A DNA stretch of 50,152 nt, from positions 1 to 50,152 of the forward strand of contig JAPPKD010000295.1 of NCBI GenBank assembly GCA_028820215.1, written 5' to 3'. A program made the position numbers and the translations under genes. Of the stretch, positions 8,538-19,033 are shown in pieces. Each line of letters begins with the position of its first letter. Position 1 is the first letter of the stretch. Below the pieces are notes generated by a model. The model was not told where the DNA came from, searched no databases, and was given only the letters and a program-made list of their open reading frames with translations. Origin of the DNA: Spirochaetaceae bacterium (lineage in GTDB: Bacteria; Spirochaetota; Spirochaetia; SZUA-6; Bin103).

Positions 8538-8786
8538 CTAACTCCCCAGGCGGTACTTCAGGATGATGGCACGAACCTGCTTGACTTGATACACCTTCGC
8601 CTTCCCCGACTTCGGCTGCAAGTTCAGAATCTCCTCAACTTCATCACGCGTGAAGATATGATGGTCGCCTCGGACACGACACGAGAAGCCGAGGCCTTCC
8701 AGCAGCCGGCACAGCTCCCGGAACGGAATGTTCGCATCGGACCGTCCCCGAAGTACTCGGGCGAGCAGCCGTTCGGAGCGGGCCAC
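8538..8786 (-). CDS. hicA: HicA-type mRNA interferase toxin
   Basis: An 82-residue double-stranded-RNA-binding-like protein. The core is FRELCRLLEGLGFSCRVRGD followed by HHIFTRD; one of the two histidines (42/43) is the catalytic His of the HicA family, which cleaves mRNA and tmRNA. It starts at GTG 8786. Family members usually carry Gly-Ser-His before the active site; here it is Gly-Asp-His-His. The roughly 100 bp upstream (8787-8893) is less GC-rich than its surroundings and contains CACT...AGTG half-sites near 8795-8812 that could be part of an operator. Paired with hicB. Confidence 0.88.
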   Translation of the reverse strand: MARSERLLARVLRGRSDANIPFRELCRLLEGLGFSCRVRGDHHIFTRDEVEEILNLQPKSGKAKVYQVKQVRAIILKYRLGS

Positions 8787-8893
8787 GGATCAAACACTAT
8801 TCTCGATGAGTGGCTGATTGTCACTACTGCTCATGCCGGCAGATGGACAAGAGGTACCAATAGCGTGTCTCCCCGGCGTTCAGTAGCCCCAGC

Positions 8894-9532
8894 TTAGAAA
8901 TACACCTCCGCGAACAGGTGCTCGCTGGGGACGCCCTGCCGCTTGAGGAGGTCGAAGGCGGCGAAGATCATGGCGCTGTTGCCGCACAGAAAGCAGGGGG
9001 TGGACGCCGCGACCGGGTGCTCGCGCAGGTAGTCGGTGACGCGGCCCTGGTACCCGCCCGAGCCGCGGCTCACGCACGGAACGTACCGGTCGGCCGCATA
9101 CGCCTCGGTCTCGTAGCAGTCGTCGAGCGTGCGCACCCCGTGCAGCAGCAGGTAGTCCAGAGCGGGATCGCTGCGCACCATGGCCCGGAACGGAGCGATG
9201 CCGGTGCCGGACGCCACGAACAGGACGGGGCCGCGCGCGTGCTCGGCGGCGATGGTGAAGAAGCCGAACGGCCCTTCCACGGCCAGCGGGCTGCCGGGCG
9301 GCAGGCGCCGCAGTTGGCGGGAGACGGAGCCGCCCGAGACCTCCTTTATCAGCACCTCCAGGTAGGGGTCTCCGGCGCCGGAGTACACGGAGTACTCCCG
9401 CGACTCGACGTCGCCGGCCGCGCCCACGGTGATGTATTGCCCGGGAGTGAACCGCATCTCCCCGCGCTCGATGCGCAGCACGTAAGCGCTCGGCGAAAGG
9501 TCGCGGCGGGCGATCAGCTCATGGTTCGCCAC
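8894..9532 (-). CDS. Ferredoxin/flavodoxin-NADP reductase-like oxidoreductase
   Basis: A 212-residue FNR-fold flavoprotein, near the minimum size for the family. The FAD-binding RxYS motif is REYSVYSG (45-52), a flavin/pyrophosphate stretch VEGPFGFF follows at 85-92, the NAD(P)-binding GTGIAPF is at 109-115, and the C-terminal CGNSAMI (183-189) and aromatic end EVYF are typical. It has no fused ferredoxin or heme domain, so it probably passes electrons between NAD(P)H and a separate ferredoxin or flavodoxin. It lies 15 bp downstream of mnmG on the same strand and may be transcribed with that operon. The true electron partner is unknown. Confidence 0.85.
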   Translation of the reverse strand: MANHELIARRDLSPSAYVLRIERGEMRFTPGQYITVGAAGDVESREYSVYSGAGDPYLEVLIKEVSGGSVSRQLRRLPPGSPLAVEGPFGFFTIAAEHARGPVLFVASGTGIAPFRAMVRSDPALDYLLLHGVRTLDDCYETEAYAADRYVPCVSRGSGGYQGRVTDYLREHPVAASTPCFLCGNSAMIFAAFDLLKRQGVPSEHLFAEVYF

Positions 9533-9547
9533 GATGGGAAGACTGCG

Positions 9548-11460
<1,913 letters not shown>

Positions 11461-11464
<4 letters not shown>

Positions 11465-12834
11465 TTGCCGATGCAGAACCGCGAGAAGATGCGGTTCAGG
11501 ATATCGTCGGTGGTCACCACGCCCACGATCTCGTCCAGACAGAGAGTCGCGTTGCGCAGGTGCACGGCGACCAGCTCCGCTTCCGTGCGGGCGGCGAGCA
11601 GCCGCCGCGCGGCTTCGACCTCGGCCAGCGCATCGCGCAGGGCACGGCGATGGCGGGCGCCGGCCACCGCGGCGCCGCGCTCGGTGTAGTCCACGCCGGC
11701 CGCCCGTTCGCGCACGGCCGACGCCAGCTCCGGGACGCCGGCGCCGGTGCGCGCCGATACCAGCAGCGCGCCGTCGAGCGGCGGAGCGGGCGGCGTCCCG
11801 TTCAGCAGGTCGGCCTTGTTGAGCACCGGGATCAGTCGCGCGGCGGGGATCAGCGCCTCCACTTCCGCCCTCACCTCGGACGACACGCCGGTGCGGGCGT
11901 CACCGACCAGGATCGCGACGTCGGCCTGCGCCGCCGCCTCCCGTGTGCGCTCGATGCCGGTCCGCTCGACGCCGCTCGTCCCCGCGCGGATACCGGCGGT
12001 GTCGACCAGCCGGACGTGCATGCCGGCGATGGACAGGTCCTCCCTGATCACATCGCGGGTGGTGCCGGGGGCGGCGTCGACGATGGCCCGCTCGCTGCCG
12101 GCCAGCCGGTTGAGAATCGACGACTTGCCCACGTTGGGCGGCCCGAGAATGGCGGCGTTGATACCGTCGTACGGCAACTCGGCGTGCAGCGGGTCCTCCG
12201 CCGCGCGCGCCAATAGCTCGGCCACCGTCTCCAGATGGGCGCGTACCGCCTTGCGATCGACCAGGTCGCCCTCCTCTTCCGCGAAGTCCAGCTCCACCTC
12301 GAGCTCGCTCAGCGCGTCCAGCAACCCCTCGCGGATCGGCTCGACCGACGCCGCCACGGCGCCGTCCAGGCGGGCGCGCGCGCCGCGCAAGGCGGTGTCG
12401 GCCGAGCCTCGGATCAGGTCGGCCACGGCCTCCGCCTGCGAGAGGTCGAGCTTGCCTGAGAGAAAGGCGCGCCTGGTGAATTCGCCCGGGCCGGCGGCTG
12501 CGACGGACGGATCGCCGGCCATCAGCGTGTCGACGATGCGCGCGGCCAGCAGCGGGTTGCCGTGACAGGTGATCTCCACGCAGTCCTCGCCGGTGTAGGA
12601 GCGCGGCGCGCGGAACACGGTTACCACCACGTCGTCCACCGGTTCGTCGCCGGCGACGATGTAGCCGTGGTGGGCGGTGTGCGAGGCGGCCTGCCGGAGA
12701 CCCGCGCCGCGGAAGCAGGCGGCCACCGCCGCAATCGCCTGCGGACCGGTCAGCCGGACGATCGCCAGCGCCCCGGTGCCGGGCGGGGTGGCGACCGCGA
12801 CCACGGTGTCCCGGGCGGCCACGGCGGCGCTCAC
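11461..12834 (-). CDS. mnmE: tRNA modification GTPase MnmE
   Basis: Dimeric GTPase that works with MnmG on U34. The 457-residue protein has an N-terminal tetrahydrofolate-binding domain (VAVATPPGTGALAIVRLTG), the GPGEFTRRAFLSGKLDLSQAEA-type helix-domain entry near residue 115-135, a G domain with GPPNVGKSS (G1), DTAGIR (G3) and NKAD (G4), and the invariant C-terminal CIGK motif, the Cys needed for modification. GTG 12834 overlaps the queG stop by 4 bp, and the mnmE stop overlaps mnmG. Full length and intact. Confidence 0.97.
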
Positions 12835-13955
12835 GAGGACGCTCCCGCGGCCGGAGCCGCGCGCAGGCGGTCACACGCCCAGCGCGCGTGCTCGGCGACC
12901 ACCGCGTCGCCGTCGGCGGTCAGGGTCTGCAGCCTGTCCAGAAGGTGGTGCGCACCCAGGTTGGCTGCGACCACGCAGGCGTTGCGCACCAGGCCGCGGC
13001 GGCCGGCGCGCATCAACGGCGTGCCGGCGAACCGGGCGGCGAGCTGGTCGTGATCCTCGATGCCCAGCACCTCGGCCACGTCGACCGTCGGCCCGGCACG
13101 GTCGGCAGTGAAGTCCGGCTCCGTGGTCGGCGCGGCGCGCACGTTCCACGGACATGCCTCCTGACAGAGATCGCAGCCGAACAGCCAGTCGCCGATCAGC
13201 GGCCGCAGCTCGACCGGGATCGATCCCTGGTGCTCGATGGTCAGATAGGAGATGCAGCGGCGCGCGTCGATCTGCCACTCGTCGTCCAGCGCGCCCGTCG
13301 GGCAGACGTCGCGGCAGTGGTTGCAGGCCGTGCCGCAGCGCGACCGCCGGCCGGCCGCCGGCTCCGGGGCCGTCGCCGGCAACGACGCCGTGGTCAGCAC
13401 CTCGCCGATCACGAACCAGCTCCCGAGCGTGCGATGGATCAGCAGCGTGTGCTTGCCCTGGAAGCCCAGGCCGGCGCGGGCGGCGTAGTGGGTCTCCAGC
13501 AGCGGCGTGGCGTCGGCGCCCCACAGGAAGCGCTCGCCCGGCAGTTCCTCCTGCAGCGTCCGGATCAGATCGCGCAGCTTGCCGCGCAGCACGCGGTGGT
13601 AGTCGCGCCCCCACGCATACATGCCGACGCGGCCGGCAGCGGCACGCGGGCCGCCCGGCACGGACGCGGTTGCCGGCTCCATCGCCGCGAGCGCCTCCGG
13701 GTGCGACGCGCACGACCGTCGGCGGTTGTAGCTCAGCCCGACCACGATCACGGAGGCGCAGTCGGCAAGCAGCGTGGTGGCGTCGGTCTTGGCCGGCGCG
13801 TGGCGCTCCAGGTAGCGCATCTCGCCGTGCCGGTCGAGTTCGATCCAGCGCTCGAAGCGGCGCTGGGCCGCCTTCGAGCCGCGCGGCTCGGTGATCCCGA
13901 GCAGGTCCACCCCGACCCGCCCCGCGGCGTCTCGGATCAGTTCCAGGTCGCCCAT
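12831..13955 (-). CDS. queG: Epoxyqueuosine reductase (QueG)
   Basis: Cobalamin- and Fe-S-dependent enzyme for the last step of queuosine formation in tRNA. The 374-residue protein starts MGDLELIRDAAGRVGVDLLG at ATG 13955. Two ferredoxin-type cluster motifs are clear: CNHCRDVCPTGAL and CDLCQEACPW, with a CGTAC just before the first and DARRCISYLTIEHQG between, as in QueG. The frame is open for another 73 codons upstream, but that part is low-complexity arginine/serine and is rejected. A C-terminal HEAT-like segment (LMRAGRRGLVRNACVVAANLG) is normal. First gene of the queG-mnmE-mnmG chain. Confidence 0.94.
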   Translation of the reverse strand: MGDLELIRDAAGRVGVDLLGITEPRGSKAAQRRFERWIELDRHGEMRYLERHAPAKTDATTLLADCASVIVVGLSYNRRRSCASHPEALAAMEPATASVPGGPRAAAGRVGMYAWGRDYHRVLRGKLRDLIRTLQEELPGERFLWGADATPLLETHYAARAGLGFQGKHTLLIHRTLGSWFVIGEVLTTASLPATAPEPAAGRRSRCGTACNHCRDVCPTGALDDEWQIDARRCISYLTIEHQGSIPVELRPLIGDWLFGCDLCQEACPWNVRAAPTTEPDFTADRAGPTVDVAEVLGIEDHDQLAARFAGTPLMRAGRRGLVRNACVVAANLGAHHLLDRLQTLTADGDAVVAEHARWACDRLRAAPAAGASS

Positions 13956-14079
13956 GACCACGAGCGAGACACGCGAGGAGTCTTTCGGAACTGCCGCGCC
14001 AGCGGGAGGTCCGACAGACTCCGAAGCGAAAGGTGGGGATGGGCCAAGAGCGGAGCCCCTGGGCGACGGTCTTGGGGCG

Positions 14080-14487
14080 TTACAACGAGCAGCGGCAGCC
14101 GCCGCAGGAGCTGATCTGCTCCGCGATGATGTTGATCGCGATCTCGCCGGCGAGCCGGGTCCCGTCAGCGTCATGTTCCAGCTCGTGCAGCTCGAACGCC
14201 TGCGGATGGCCGTTCTCGGGCAGGCCGTACAGGACCTCGATCGCCCCCTGCAGCGCGAAGAGCTGCTTGGTCAGCATGAACGCCTGCACGTCATCCACCC
14301 GGGGATCGATCAGGTCGTCGGCTGGCGCGGAGAGCAGCGCGCGGGCCGGCATGTCGCGGATGACCGGCAGCAACGCGGCGCCGCCGACCGGCTGGTGGCA
14401 GGTGCGCTTGTCGAGCGCGAAGCTGCGGATGCGATCCCGGCTATCGAGCTCCAGGGTCAGCAGCTCGGTCTGGTCGCTGCACGGCAT
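14080..14487 (-). CDS. Small cysteine-containing protein, weakly NifU/IscU-like
   Basis: A 135-residue protein I cannot assign firmly. The order LTLELDSRDRIRSF, then a Cys at about 30 (DKRTCHQPVGGAALLPVI), recalls the start of the IscU/NifU scaffold fold, where a Cys precedes a run of small residues. The C-terminus is SSCGGCRCSL, a dense cysteine cluster suited to metal or Fe-S binding. The other scaffold cysteines are not obvious. It lies 24 bp after the cupin gene on the same strand, so the two are probably co-transcribed. An A-type Fe-S carrier gene lies 1.8 kb away. Function unknown; a metal- or Fe-S-binding role is inference only. Confidence 0.65.
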   Translation of the reverse strand: MPCSDQTELLTLELDSRDRIRSFALDKRTCHQPVGGAALLPVIRDMPARALLSAPADDLIDPRVDDVQAFMLTKQLFALQGAIEVLYGLPENGHPQAFELHELEHDADGTRLAGEIAINIIAEQISSCGGCRCSL

Positions 14488-14511
14488 GGCCGCTCCACCG
14501 CCACCGCGGGC

Positions 14512-14856
14512 TCAGCTCGCGTCCGGAGCGTACTCCGGGCGCATCGGCGAGAAGCACTCCACCGCCTCGGTGTCCTCCAGCACCTCGCAGCCGTGGAACT
14601 CCTCGGATGCGAAGAAATAGCTGGAGCCACCTTCGGCGATGAACGTGTTGCCCTCCTGCCCCTTGTGGAACTTCAGCTTGCCGCGGATGACGAAACCGTT
14701 CTGCACCGCCACGTGGTTGTGCAGCGGGATGCGCGAGCCCTTGGTCATCTTGAAGTGGCAGAGCATCGATTCGTCCCCGAACGACAGGGTGGTGCGGAAG
14801 ATGCCCTCGGGGTTCTCGATCGTCTGTGCCTTGCTCAGGTCTGCGTTGCTGATCAT
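14512..14856 (-). CDS. Single-domain cupin protein
   Basis: A 114-residue small beta-barrel protein. Cupin motif 1 is seen as PLHNHVAVQNGFVIRGKLKF (G and H ligands: HNH, then Glu replaced by Gln/Asn) and motif 2 around AEGGSSYFFASEEFHGCEV (late His). The two-His pattern would support a metal, but the usual Glu is not obvious, so the metal site may be altered. It starts at ATG 14856 with GAGGGA five bases upstream. No catalytic activity can be assigned; single cupins include sugar-binding, dioxygenase and isomerase members. Likely first gene of a two-gene unit with the Cys-rich ORF. Confidence 0.8.
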   Translation of the reverse strand: MISNADLSKAQTIENPEGIFRTTLSFGDESMLCHFKMTKGSRIPLHNHVAVQNGFVIRGKLKFHKGQEGNTFIAEGGSSYFFASEEFHGCEVLEDTEAVECFSPMRPEYAPDAS

Positions 14857-14894
14857 CGGTCCCTCACCGTGGATGGTTCGTAGGTTGTGCTCAG

Positions 14895-14923
14895 ATCATA
14901 CGCACGCGCGCGGGCGTTGAGAA
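14895..14923 (-). promoter_or_regulatory. Candidate promoter for the cupin/Cys-rich unit
   Basis: On the minus strand TTCTCA (14923-14918) and TATGAT (14900-14895) are separated by 17 nt. The -10 matches 5/6 and the -35 matches 4/6 of the sigma-70 consensus. The predicted start near 14888 gives a leader of about 32 nt with a GAGGGA site before ATG 14856. Confidence 0.42.
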
Positions 14924-14993
14924 GCTGCAGCGTTCCGGGCTCCGGGCGAGCGGATCCTGGCCGTGCCGTTCCCGTCTGGCTACCATCGGCCAG

Positions 14994-15209
14994 ATGGGAC
15001 GCACATTGACCATCCGGCTTCAGGATGATCTTGCGGAGTGGATCGAAGAGACGGCCAAGGCGATGGGCGTTTCGAAGGAGCGGTTGATCCGTGATCAGTT
15101 GGAGAACGCGAGCCGTGAGGATTCGCAGGCGCGGCGACTCAAGCGACTGGCCGGGTCGGTGCGTCTGGCACCGGACCTCTCACACAGAAAAGGCTTTTCC
15201 GACTCGTGA
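14994..15209 (+). CDS. Ribbon-helix-helix antitoxin-like protein without a toxin partner
   Basis: A 71-residue protein: an N-terminal beta strand (GRTLTIRLQDDLAEWIEETA), two helices with the turn AMGVSKERLIRDQLENA, and a charged C-terminal tail. This is the CopG/ribbon-helix-helix layout of antitoxins that bind DNA with the N-terminal ribbon and the toxin with the tail. Its stop codon is overlapped by a GTGAGC start-like sequence, as in coupled antitoxin-toxin pairs. However, the following frame soon dissolves and the next real gene, on the other strand, ends 20 bp later. The toxin therefore appears lost. Confidence 0.72.
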   Translation: MGRTLTIRLQDDLAEWIEETAKAMGVSKERLIRDQLENASREDSQARRLKRLAGSVRLAPDLSHRKGFSDS

Positions 15210-15228
15210 GCCGCCTATGCAGCCAGCG

Positions 15229-16197
15229 CTACGGCGAGGCAGACACCAAGCGCAGGAAGTCTTCCTCGTCGCGGCACGCCAACGCCGCATCGACCAGACG
15301 CTCGCCGGGTCCCTGCATCTGCGCCAACTGCTCGGCCAGTGATGCTGACACCGAAACTCCGCGCGCCTTGAGTACCTTCAGCGCATTCGCGCGCTGCGCC
15401 TCCGTGCGGCCTTGTGACCAACCCGCGGCGTGGCTCTCCCTGCGCTCTTCGCGCAGGAACGGGTCGTCACCCGGGCCGGTACCCTCCGTCGCGCCCAGCG
15501 ATCGGCCGACGCGGCGCAGCGCTGCGGTCGTCTTCTGGGACAGCTCCGGCTCGTTCAGCGCACGATGTATCTCGTCCGCGGTCCAGCCCGGAAATGCGCG
15601 GCTCACGAGAGCGGGACGTAGGCGTCCGGCCTCCTGCAGGTGGATCGTCAAGCCCGGTCGCGCCGAAGCCGGACGGCTCTCATCCGGTTCGTCCGGGACC
15701 TCGACCCACACTTCAGGAAAGCCCCACGACTCGTACAGGCCGAGCTTGCCGCGGCGTACGTCCGTGGTGTTGTCCACCTCCAGCACCACGTCCGGCAACG
15801 AGTCGTCGCCCACCTCGATCACCTTCCCCCGCGGTATCGCCTGCGCGGGACGCAGGAACAGAATCTGGTCGGCCTGCATGATGCGTTGCCGCTCGCCGCG
15901 CGCGTTGCGCACCAGCAGGTCGGTATGCCCGACGGCCTCGATCGGCGCGCCTCGCGCCGCCGCGATCCGGTCGGCCAGCCGGGCCAGGCGCGATGCCGGG
16001 CGTTCGTGGTAGTAGCTGACGGGTTCGCAGATCATCGCGATCTCGGTGTCCGCGTCCCAGTACTCGAAGCGGATGTCGCAGTCGGCGATCCGGTCGCGCG
16101 GTATGCGCATCGGCCGGCAGCCCGGGAACTCGGGCGCCGGCGGCGGGCGCGGCTCGGTGGCCGGCCTCGGCCTGGTGGTCGTGGTCGGCTCAGCCAT
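15229..16197 (-). CDS. Uma2-family (DUF820) putative restriction-like endonuclease
   Basis: A 322-residue protein with a PD-(D/E)XK-type core: DVVLEVDNTTDVRRGKL followed by YESWGFPEVWVEV, the signature layout of Uma2 proteins, abundant in cyanobacteria and other bacteria and of unknown biological role. The N-terminal 25 residues are Pro/Thr/Arg-rich. The C-terminal 90 residues are charged and helical (SQGRTEAQRANALKVLKARG), typical of larger Uma2 members. ATG 16197 is chosen over an in-frame TTG at 16206. It converges with the orphan antitoxin gene. The core Lys is not in the textbook ExK position, as is common in this family. Confidence 0.78.
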   Translation of the reverse strand: MAEPTTTTRPRPATEPRPPPAPEFPGCRPMRIPRDRIADCDIRFEYWDADTEIAMICEPVSYYHERPASRLARLADRIAAARGAPIEAVGHTDLLVRNARGERQRIMQADQILFLRPAQAIPRGKVIEVGDDSLPDVVLEVDNTTDVRRGKLGLYESWGFPEVWVEVPDEPDESRPASARPGLTIHLQEAGRLRPALVSRAFPGWTADEIHRALNEPELSQKTTAALRRVGRSLGATEGTGPGDDPFLREERRESHAAGWSQGRTEAQRANALKVLKARGVSVSASLAEQLAQMQGPGERLVDAALACRDEEDFLRLVSASP

Positions 16198-16281
16198 GGG
16201 CCTCAAGGGTACGAGAAGGGAAGGACGTCCGGCAATGGAGTTCGCGCGTTGCGATCGTGGCCAAGGGATGGACAGCGCGCG

Positions 16282-16311
16282 TTGATCTTTTCCGCGTGCT
16301 CATCGTATCCT
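16282..16311 (+). promoter_or_regulatory. Candidate promoter for the A-type Fe-S carrier gene
   Basis: TTGATC (16282-16287), an 18-nt spacer and TATCCT (16306-16311). Transcription would begin near 16318, only about two bases before ATG 16320, so the message may be nearly leaderless. The same -10 sequence and spacer length recur in the candidate superoxide dismutase promoter. Confidence 0.4.
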
Positions 16312-16319
16312 GAGAGACG

Positions 16320-16664
16320 ATGAGTGACGTTACGGCCACCGCGCCCTACTCGGTCTCCATCAGCGAACGGGCCAGGGAAGAGATCTGCAGGCTCGCGTCG
16401 GACAACGGGTTTCTGCGCCTCTGGGTCACCGAGGGCGGCTGCTCCGGCATGACCTACCAGGCGTCCATGGACGAGACCCGCACGCCGTTCGACGTCGTGG
16501 TCTACGACCAGGACGGGGTCACCCTCCTGGCGGACCGCAACAGCGCTGGGTACCTGCACCATCTCGACGTCGACTACTCCGACGACTTGGTGAGCATGGG
16601 CTTCCGCTTCAGCAATCCGAACGCCACCAAGGCGTGCGGTTGCGGGGCCAGCTTCGCCCTGTAG
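16320..16664 (+). CDS. A-type iron-sulfur cluster carrier (HesB/IscA family)
   Basis: A 114-residue carrier that receives and delivers Fe-S clusters. The three conserved cysteines are present: Cys41 in EGGCSGMTYQ, and Cys106 and Cys108 in CGCGASF near the C-terminus. The spacing fits IscA/ErpA/SufA, which cannot be separated by eye. GAGAGA precedes the ATG. It stands apart from any isc or suf operon in this window, but LipA, MiaB and QueG encoded nearby all need Fe-S clusters. Confidence 0.92.
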   Translation: MSDVTATAPYSVSISERAREEICRLASDNGFLRLWVTEGGCSGMTYQASMDETRTPFDVVVYDQDGVTLLADRNSAGYLHHLDVDYSDDLVSMGFRFSNPNATKACGCGASFAL

Positions 16665-16689
16665 CGGCTGACGCGGGGATCGGCACGGC

Positions 16690-16911
16690 ATGGCAGTGCA
16701 GCCGGTCGACCTGACCGGCGGCGAGTCCGTCTACTGCATCAACCAGGCCCAGCTCGAGCGGGCGTTCCAGTTGGCCGACGCCGACCCCGAAAGCGGCCCC
16801 CGGATCCGAGCTGCCCTGGAGGGGCTTGAGCAGGACCTGTCACGCAACGAGTGCGCCGCGCTCGCCTTCGTCCTCATCGACCGGCTGCTGAAGTCGTCTC
16901 CGAGGGGTTGA
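16690..16911 (+). CDS. Small conserved-looking protein of unknown function
   Basis: A 73-residue, probably helical and cytoplasmic protein (ESVYCINQAQLERAFQLADA ... NECAALAFVLIDRLLKSS). It starts 25 bp after the Fe-S carrier gene on the same strand, so it may be co-transcribed. The last 38 bp overlap the 3' end of the convergent ADP-ribosylglycohydrolase gene. I recognise no family and see no transmembrane segment. It is called because of its position, sensible composition and clean start and stop. Confidence 0.6.
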   Translation: MAVQPVDLTGGESVYCINQAQLERAFQLADADPESGPRIRAALEGLEQDLSRNECAALAFVLIDRLLKSSPRG

Positions 16912-19033
16912 TCGCGGCCGCGGGCTGCGGATCACCGCGGCAAACCCGGAAGCCGTCGGCGATCATCGTGCCCTCGTCGATGACGAAGCCGGCGCCGCCG
17001 CTCGCGTAGCGGTCGTCACGCGCTTCGAGCAGGGGGGCGCCGTCCACGGTGAGCGAGAGGCGGTCGCCGACGGCGGCGAAGCGCAGCGCGTACAGACGCT
17101 CCATCTCGTAGGGAAAGGCGGTCCGCGCGAGCGTGTGCACGGCACCGTCCTGCCGGGCGACGAGGGCGAGCTGGTCGCCGCCTGAGAACAGGGCGGCGTA
17201 GTAGCGCCGCAGGCCTCGGGCGCGCAGCACCACGCCGCCCGAGCGGTGCAGGCTGAAGCGGAGTCCGGTCTCCACGGCATAGTCGCGCCACGCGCGCGTA
17301 CCGAGGGTCACCAACCCATTGCCGGCGCTATGCGACACGCAGTAGGTGAGATCGAAGTCGGGCGCAAACTCGCGCGCCGCGCTCACCCACGCGCGCAGCC
17401 AGTAGGGGCGCAGGTTCCAGATCGAGGACATCAGCATGCCGCTCTGCCGGAAGTCGTGCGGGGCACCGTCCCAGTCCACGCTCAGCAACCTCAGCGACCC
17501 GGCCAACGGGCTCCGCGTCCCGGACGGCGCCGCCAACTCCACGCCGAGACGAAACAGCGGCATGCCGCCGTTCGCGGGCACCCGCCAGCGCAGCGTGTTG
17601 GCGCCGGCGCGCAGCGGCTGCGCGGGCGAGCGCAGCTCCTGCACGCGGTCGGCTGCGTCGTAGGAGAGCGCGTACAGGGCCGCGTTCGGAAGAGGTCCGG
17701 CGGCAGGGTCCGGGGCCTGCACGCAGGCTACCACCTCCTGCGTGGCGTAGAGCGTGGGGCTGGCATGGGTCGAGAAGTTGTCCGCCACCTCGTCGAAGTC
17801 CAGGAAGACCGGCGTGGAGACGCGGCCCGCGGCCGACCCGGCGAGATCGCGGTAGTGCAGCAGGACGCCGGCCTCATCGCTGCCGCCCACGCCGACCGGC
17901 GCGCCGCCGGGAGGGGCGTGCGGGCAGGGTGCGAAGCCCTGTTGGGCGCCCGGCATCTCGAACGCGAAACGGGGCTGCGGCGCCGGCGCCCGATCTCCCC
18001 GGCCGGCCGCGCCGGCGCGCAGGATTCGGCGCGTCTCCAGAACCGCATCGCTCACGCAGCGGCCGCCCTCGGCCGTGACCACGAGCAGGCGGTCCGCAAC
18101 CGGCTCCCGCAGATCGGCGGGAATCGACGCCAGTCCCAACCGCACGCCGTTCAGGCAGCCCACGCTGCCGGCGTTGCAGTCGGTGTCGTAGCCGGCAGAG
18201 GCTGCGATGGTCACGGCGCGGCGGAAGTCGTCACCGCCGAGCAGCAGGGCGGCCAGCACCATCGCGTGGTTGGTCTGGATCGGACACGGCCCGGCGAAGA
18301 CGCCGTAACCGTAGCGGGGATCCAGCCACTCCCGTACCCGGCGCCAGTCGTCCTGGCGGGCGCAGATGCCGCGCACGTCGTCCAGCAGCCGGCGGAGCTG
18401 GTCGCCGGCCGCGAACGGCTCGGCCGCGTCCAGCAACGCCTCCAGCGAGCGGTGCTCGAAGGCCAGCGCCTGCAGCGCGCCCAGGTAGGCGGCGCAGTCG
18501 AGCGCCGTTCCGTCGTGACTGACCGACGCCGCCTTGCGGATCAGCGCAGCGGCCTGCCCGGGGTCGCCCGGCGACATCAACGCCAGCGGGTCGGTGAAGA
18601 TCTGGGCGCCGATCTGGGTGGAGAGCATCGGCCCGTTGAGCGCGCAGCTCCCGCTCTGCGGGGCGCGGCAGCCCGTCTTCAGGCGCAGATAGGCCGTGTG
18701 CTCGGTGGAGCGGCCGAGTCCGCCCCACCAGAGGATGGTCTTGTCCTCGATGATGGTGTTGAGCCACGTGTCGCCGAAGTCCGCCGCCGTGACCTCGTCA
18801 TCCCCGGCCTCCTCCACGGCGCGGAAGAAGCCGAAGCTGCCGGACAGATCGTCGTCGGCCACCACCAGCGGCTGCCCGAGCGGCTCGTGCACGTAGCGAT
18901 CGACCTCGCCGAACCGTCCCTGGATGGCATCGTACGCCCACCCCTCGACCGGCCGTCCAAGGTAGACGCCGACCATCTTGCCGAGCACCCCGGCGTAGGT
19001 CGCCTCGGCGAGCCGTTGCTCCTGAGCACTCAC
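16874..19033 (-). CDS. ADP-ribosylglycohydrolase-family protein with lectin-like C-terminus (copy A)
   Basis: A 719-residue two-part protein. Residues 1-310 are a DraG-type ADP-ribosylglycohydrolase domain: VADDDLSGSF near 58-67 stands where the family has its first metal-binding Asp cluster, and GYDTDCNAGSVG (281-292) is the classic second cluster. WWGG and STEHTA segments are also shared with copy B. Residues 350-719 are beta-rich; the last ~170 resemble a concanavalin-like/DUF1080 fold. There is no signal peptide. The family cleaves N-glycosidic bonds of ADP-ribose-type substrates; the substrate here is unknown. GTG 19033 overlaps the stop of copy B, so the two are coupled. It is last in the importer operon. 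Confidence 0.85.
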   Translation of the reverse strand: MSAQEQRLAEATYAGVLGKMVGVYLGRPVEGWAYDAIQGRFGEVDRYVHEPLGQPLVVADDDLSGSFGFFRAVEEAGDDEVTAADFGDTWLNTIIEDKTILWWGGLGRSTEHTAYLRLKTGCRAPQSGSCALNGPMLSTQIGAQIFTDPLALMSPGDPGQAAALIRKAASVSHDGTALDCAAYLGALQALAFEHRSLEALLDAAEPFAAGDQLRRLLDDVRGICARQDDWRRVREWLDPRYGYGVFAGPCPIQTNHAMVLAALLLGGDDFRRAVTIAASAGYDTDCNAGSVGCLNGVRLGLASIPADLREPVADRLLVVTAEGGRCVSDAVLETRRILRAGAAGRGDRAPAPQPRFAFEMPGAQQGFAPCPHAPPGGAPVGVGGSDEAGVLLHYRDLAGSAAGRVSTPVFLDFDEVADNFSTHASPTLYATQEVVACVQAPDPAAGPLPNAALYALSYDAADRVQELRSPAQPLRAGANTLRWRVPANGGMPLFRLGVELAAPSGTRSPLAGSLRLLSVDWDGAPHDFRQSGMLMSSIWNLRPYWLRAWVSAAREFAPDFDLTYCVSHSAGNGLVTLGTRAWRDYAVETGLRFSLHRSGGVVLRARGLRRYYAALFSGGDQLALVARQDGAVHTLARTAFPYEMERLYALRFAAVGDRLSLTVDGAPLLEARDDRYASGGAGFVIDEGTMIADGFRVCRGDPQPAAAINPSETTSAAGR

